Shown: piece by piece, positions 20,713 to 23,835 of the stretch
Layout: the number at the start of each line of letters is the position of its first letter
How positions within the stretch are numbered: position 1 is the stretch's first letter
Origin: a virus
Virus record (IMG/VR): IMGVR_UViG_3300021425_002252
Span: 1-23,835 of that record
DNA: 23,835 nucleotides
Direction: 5' to 3' (one strand)
Program-made: the position numbers and the translations under genes
The notes under the pieces: model-generated
Seen by the model: only the letters and a program-made list of their open reading frames with translations
Database searches by the model: none
What the model was told of the DNA's origin: nothing

Positions 20713-21503
20713 AACGAATTTTAATTTGTGGACTACCAGGTTCAGGTAAATCTACTCTTGCAGAAAAACTAGTTAGTATTTTAGGAAATGCTGACTGGTA
20801 TAATGCAGACGATATTCGTAAAAAATTTAATGATTGGGACTTTTCTATAGAAGGCAGAGAAAGGCAAATGAAACGTATGCAGGATTACGTTCGTAAGAGT
20901 GTTGCTAAAGGTAATTATGGCATTGCAGACTTTGTGTGTCCAACCAATGAACTTAGAGAAAAATTTATGCCTGAGTATGTTATTTGGATGAATACCATAG
21001 AAGAAGGCAGGTTTGAAGATACTAACAAATTGTTTGAAAAACCACAAGGTCCCATTGATGTTGAAATAAAAGCAGACGAATGGTGGACAGAAGAAGCGGT
21101 AGAGCACTTTGCTAGGCTTATAGCAGTAGATATCAAAGACCATGAATTCCAACCTAAACTTCCTGTTACACAAATGCTAGGAAGATTTCAACCCTGGCAC
21201 GAAGGACATCAAAAGTTATTTGAAAGAGCACTAGCAAAACATGGACAAGTTGCAGTAATGGTCAGAGATATGCCATTAAGTGATGACAATCCGTGGCAGG
21301 TAGATGATGTTTGTGAACTAGTTGAACTTGCATTGGCTGACTTTGCCGGTAAGTTTAGAGTATATAGTGTTCCAAATATTATGAATATTACTTACGGCAG
21401 AGGCGTAGGTTATAAGATTGAAGAGGAAGTTCTCGATGAGGAAACACAACAAATTAGTGCAACTAAGATTCGAGAACAGATGAGAAAGGATGGCGAACTA
21501 TAA
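20709..21503 (+). CDS. Bifunctional P-loop kinase / nucleotidyltransferase (NMN adenylyltransferase-like)
   Basis: 264 residues in two domains. Residues 1-145 form a small-molecule kinase with P-loop GLPGSGKST (8-16), then NADDIRKKFNDWDFS and FVCPTNELREKF, closest in layout to adenylylsulfate (APS) kinase. Residues 152-264 form a HxGH nucleotidyltransferase: GRFQPWHEGH (158-167), NPW (194-196) and ISATKIR (249-255), the pattern of NadM-type NMN adenylyltransferases. The domain order is opposite to that of NadR (NMNAT first, ribosylnicotinamide kinase second). If both parts act on one pathway, the kinase may phosphorylate nicotinamide riboside and the second domain make NAD. An APS kinase role remains possible. 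Starts by ATGA overlap. Confidence 0.82.
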   Translation: MKRILICGLPGSGKSTLAEKLVSILGNADWYNADDIRKKFNDWDFSIEGRERQMKRMQDYVRKSVAKGNYGIADFVCPTNELREKFMPEYVIWMNTIEEGRFEDTNKLFEKPQGPIDVEIKADEWWTEEAVEHFARLIAVDIKDHEFQPKLPVTQMLGRFQPWHEGHQKLFERALAKHGQVAVMVRDMPLSDDNPWQVDDVCELVELALADFAGKFRVYSVPNIMNITYGRGVGYKIEEEVLDEETQQISATKIREQMRKDGEL

Positions 21504-21852
21504 AGTCTATGAAATAAAATTCAATGACGGAATGGTTTATTACGGTTATACAGCAAAGCCTTTTAAAATGAGAATGGCAGAGCATATGACAAGTAGCCAA
21601 AAAGGCAAGAACAAGTTATATAAAAAAATGCGTAATGCAGAATATGATTGTGATTGCAGAGTTATTAATAGTTTCCCAACAATGGAAGAAGCATTGGATT
21701 GGGAGAAGAAACTTATAAAAAGGACTCCACATGATTTGAAACTTAATACAAGTTGGGGTGGAGAGAATGGAGAAAATAATTTTAGACGATGGAAACAACA
21801 AGATATCATTAAAAAGTATTTTAAAAGGAAAAAGTCTAAATACAAGTTTTAG
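21490..21852 (+). CDS. GIY-YIG family endonuclease (free-standing)
   Basis: 120 residues. The N-terminal GIY-YIG module is KVYEIKF ... MVYYGYT (5-21), with catalytic-type Arg28 in KMRMAEH and Glu72 in LDWEKKLIKR. The C-terminus is short and basic (KKYFKRKKSKYKF), suitable for DNA contact. There is no separate DNA-binding domain as in the large homing endonucleases. It overlaps the kinase/NMNAT gene by 14 bases and the next gene by about 86 bases, so it is unusually tightly nested. T4-type phages use related Seg enzymes for marker exclusion; that is a possible role. Confidence 0.82.
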   Translation: MANYKVYEIKFNDGMVYYGYTAKPFKMRMAEHMTSSQKGKNKLYKKMRNAEYDCDCRVINSFPTMEEALDWEKKLIKRTPHDLKLNTSWGGENGENNFRRWKQQDIIKKYFKRKKSKYKF

Positions 21853-22096
21853 CCATCCTGCTTATACGAGGTATCCACATTTGAAGCCACAACCAACTGA
21901 TGCACAATATACAGATTGGAAAGAGTGGTTTGCATGGAAACCAGTAACACTACTTTCTGGAAGGAGAGTATGGTTGCAAAAAATATATAAAAGAGAAAGG
22001 ACGGTGCAATGGGTACCTCCTGCTTTCCCTGAAGGATCGTTTGATCGTATTGAATATTCTACTTGGGAAGACATAATGGAAAACAAATTTAAATAG
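21767..22096 (+). CDS. Conserved small phage protein, unknown function
   Basis: 109 residues from ATG 21767 (GGAG 3 bases upstream; a GTG 9 bases earlier is also possible). The first 28 residues overlap the GIY-YIG gene in another frame and look like low-information sequence, so the functional part is probably residues 29-109: HPAYTRYPHLKPQPTDAQY, DWKEWFAWKPVTLLSGRRVW and IYKRERTVQWVPPAFPEG. It is Trp-rich and basic with no enzyme motif. I recall a similar TDAQYTDWKEWFAW block in marine T4-like phages, unnamed. No good alternative ATG exists after the overlap, so either the long overlap is real or a non-ATG start is used. Confidence 0.65.
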   Translation: MEKIILDDGNNKISLKSILKGKSLNTSFSHPAYTRYPHLKPQPTDAQYTDWKEWFAWKPVTLLSGRRVWLQKIYKRERTVQWVPPAFPEGSFDRIEYSTWEDIMENKFK

Positions 22097-22107
22097 GAAA
22101 ACAAAAA

Positions 22108-23202
22108 ATGTACGAATTTACAAGTGAGAGTGTTAGTAAAGGGCACCCAGATAAGATAGCAGACCAAATATCAGATGCTGTAGCAACATATCTTATAGAT
22201 AAAAATATATCACATAGAGCGGCTGTAGAAACTTTAGTTACTACAAATATGGTTACACTTGCTGGAGAATATAAAAGCGATAAGTTTGATAAAATATATA
22301 TTGAAAAACTTATACGGGCTATAATAAGAGATATTGGCTATGAGCAAACCGGGTTCCATTGGGAAAAGTTAAAAGTTTACAATGAACTACATGGACAAAG
22401 TCCAGATATTGCACTAGGCACAGACGATTTCGGAGCAGGAGATCAAGGTATCATGTTTGGATATGCATGTAATGAAACTCCTAATAATATGCCTAGTGCA
22501 ATTTATTACAGTCATGAAATATTAAAGGCATTAGACAATGCCAGAACAAATGGTGCAACATGGCTAGGTCCAGATAGTAAAGCTCAGGTAACCTATTTTT
22601 ATGACAGTATTGGCAAGCCAATGTACATTAAATCTATTGTATGTAGCACTCAGCATAGTGAAGACTTAGATATAGAAGAGGTTAGAGAACGTGTAATAGA
22701 TATCATTTTGCCTGTAGTAAAAGATCAAATTCATGTACTTAAAACGGTATGGCATATAAATCCTACAGGCAGATTTGTAATTGGTGGTCCTGATGGAGAC
22801 ACAGGACTAACAGGAAGAAAAATTGTTGTAGACACTTATGGGGGATATGCTCCACATGGTGGAGGTGCCTTTAGTGGAAAAGATTGCACTAAGGTAGACA
22901 GGAGTGCCGCCTATATGGCCAGATACTTGGCAAATAATGTTGTAGGTTGTGGACAAGCAGATAACTGTACTGTACAATTAAGTTATGCTATAGGTATAAA
23001 AGAGCCTACTAGTGTATATGTTTATGCTGATGGAGAAGTTAGAGACGACTTATCAGAAAGTATTATAGATAAAGTAGACTTAACTCCTAAAGGTATAATT
23101 GATAAGTTTGACCTATTTAATTTAGATTTAACTAAAACAACTAATTATGGTCATTTTGGTAAAAGTGACATGTTATGGGAAAGAATAAATTTATGGACAT
23201 AA
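22108..23202 (+). CDS. metK: S-adenosylmethionine synthetase
   Basis: 364 residues; E. coli MetK is 384. The signature FTSESVSKGHPDKIADQISD (residues 4-23) holds His13 and Asp15 of the ATP/Mg site. Further motifs are GAGDQGIMFGY (109-119), PTGRFVIGGPDGDTGLTGRK (219-238) and GGGAFSGKD (251-259). The C-terminus NYGHFGKSD matches the family end, so it looks complete but trimmed. It condenses ATP and methionine to SAM, phosphate and pyrophosphate in the cytoplasm. Products could supply methylation or polyamine synthesis. AGGA lies upstream and the 3' end overlaps apt by 10 bases, pairing SAM supply with adenine salvage. Confidence 0.97.
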   Translation: MYEFTSESVSKGHPDKIADQISDAVATYLIDKNISHRAAVETLVTTNMVTLAGEYKSDKFDKIYIEKLIRAIIRDIGYEQTGFHWEKLKVYNELHGQSPDIALGTDDFGAGDQGIMFGYACNETPNNMPSAIYYSHEILKALDNARTNGATWLGPDSKAQVTYFYDSIGKPMYIKSIVCSTQHSEDLDIEEVRERVIDIILPVVKDQIHVLKTVWHINPTGRFVIGGPDGDTGLTGRKIVVDTYGGYAPHGGGAFSGKDCTKVDRSAAYMARYLANNVVGCGQADNCTVQLSYAIGIKEPTSVYVYADGEVRDDLSESIIDKVDLTPKGIIDKFDLFNLDLTKTTNYGHFGKSDMLWERINLWT

Positions 23203-23732
23203 AAGAAAGTATTAGAACAGTTCCTGATTTTCCTATAGAAGGAATACAGTTCAGGGATATTACAAGCCTATTAGAAAGCCCAGAAGCTCTTAATAAAGCA
23301 CTTATAGACATGACTGCTAGTTGTATGATGTTTAAAGCAACAAAAATTGTAGCAATAGAAAGCAGAGGGTTTATTTTTAGTTCTCCAATTGCTAGAGATA
23401 TGGAGTTACCTTTAATACTTGCAAGAAAGCCTGGTAAATTACCTAACCCTACATATCAAAGAAGTTATAAGTTAGAATACGGAGAAACATCGCTACACAT
23501 ACAGCAAAATTCAAATTTAAAGCCTAATGATAAAATTGTTATTATAGATGACTTGATTGCAACAGGTGGTACAGCCACAGCAATAGCAAGTTTAATTTGC
23601 CAATGTTGGAATATACCTAGAGAAAATATTTTAATTCTGGCCGCAATAGACTTGCCCGATTTAGGTGGAAGTGCTATAATAAAAGAAGCAGGATTTAATG
23701 TAGAAACATTAATAGAGTTTGAAGGAGAATAA
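23193..23732 (+). CDS. apt: Adenine phosphoribosyltransferase
   Basis: 179 residues from ATG 23193 (an in-frame ATG at 23175 would give 185). It starts MDIKESIRTVPDFPIEGIQF, then FRDITSLL, ESRGFIFSSPIA (56-67), ARKPGKLP and the PRPP loop IVIIDDLIATGGTATA (115-130), all in the order of bacterial Apt. It converts adenine and PRPP to AMP and pyrophosphate. Next to metK it would recover adenine released when SAM products such as methylthioadenosine are broken down; this link is inference. It overlaps metK by 10 bases and is followed after 2 bases by a small membrane gene. The start is not settled, as both candidates have weak ribosome sites. Confidence 0.93.
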   Translation: MDIKESIRTVPDFPIEGIQFRDITSLLESPEALNKALIDMTASCMMFKATKIVAIESRGFIFSSPIARDMELPLILARKPGKLPNPTYQRSYKLEYGETSLHIQQNSNLKPNDKIVIIDDLIATGGTATAIASLICQCWNIPRENILILAAIDLPDLGGSAIIKEAGFNVETLIEFEGE

Positions 23733-23734
23733 TA

Positions 23735-23835
23735 ATGGAAATTATAAATTTTATAATTGGAATTATTTTTTTAATTGGTGCAGGTGCATTTGCAATAGGT
23801 TCCTCTATATTGGTACATGAGAAAAAAGAAAGATA
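23735..23835 (+). CDS. Small single-helix membrane protein, cut by window end
   Basis: Starts 2 bases after the apt stop, with GGAG 8 bases upstream. The visible 33 residues are one hydrophobic helix (IINFIIGIIFLIGAGAFAIG), then SSILVHEKKER before the window ends. The stop codon is not seen. Function is unknown. Confidence 0.55.
   Translation, partial: MEIINFIIGIIFLIGAGAFAIGSSILVHEKKER

Noticed and set aside
20781-21173. Reverse-strand frame of about 130 codons
   Set aside because: Lies wholly inside the kinase/NMNAT gene, whose motifs are clear; Phe/Cys-rich shadow composition.
1-23835. tRNA or rRNA genes, CRISPR arrays, insertion sequences, integrase or attachment sites
   Set aside because: No cloverleaf, repeat-spacer array, transposase, integrase or terminal repeats were recognised by eye.

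Overview
This window is a piece of a T4-like marine myovirus genome. It is AT-rich (about one third G+C by eye), tightly packed and almost entirely on the + strand. Diagnostic genes are the tail tube (gp19), head-completion nuclease (gp4), both terminase subunits (gp16, gp17), ssDNA-binding protein (gp32), UvsX, UvsY and UvsW. Several unnamed genes look like those I know from marine T4-like phages (cyanophages and pelagiphages). No photosynthesis genes, tRNAs, CRISPR or IS elements are visible. The host is not identified. A TonB-dependent receptor with a sec signal peptide and an IEEIVVTAQ-type TonB box points to a Gram-negative, probably alpha- or gammaproteobacterial, marine heterotroph (inference).

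Layout. 1-9.7 kb is a late/virion module: tail tube, a second tube-like protein, an acyl carrier protein, an unknown, gp4, gp16, a small reverse-strand gene, two structural-type proteins, gp17, a 2OG-Fe(II) oxygenase and a large structural-type protein. It is driven by NATAAATA T4-type late promoters. 9.7-13.8 kb is the recombination/replication module: gp32, uvsX, a small acidic protein, uvsY and a glycosyltransferase-like protein, started by a sigma70-like promoter. 13.8-17.3 kb is an island of genes each with its own early promoter: a 47-aa membrane protein, an AAA+ ATPase and the TonB-dependent receptor. The ATPase ends in a three-hairpin 3' region with an intrinsic terminator. 17.3-23.8 kb starts with uvsW and runs through small conserved and membrane proteins into a metabolic set: a P-loop kinase/NMN-adenylyltransferase fusion, a GIY-YIG nuclease, SAM synthetase (metK) and adenine phosphoribosyltransferase (apt).

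Most striking points. (1) A phage-encoded, apparently export-ready outer-membrane TonB-dependent receptor under its own early promoter. (2) A perfect 9-bp hairpin after the ATPase gene whose 10-nt loop is complementary over 8 nt to the ribosome binding site of that same gene. It lies between a possible late promoter and a terminator, so it could be a small RNA. (3) Late promoters placed exactly 5 nt before ATG in five genes, which predicts leaderless mRNAs, with upstream stop codons sometimes inside the promoter. (4) An acyl carrier protein inside the virion operon. (5) A nucleotide/SAM set (kinase-NMNAT, metK, apt) that may support NAD and SAM supply and adenine recycling.
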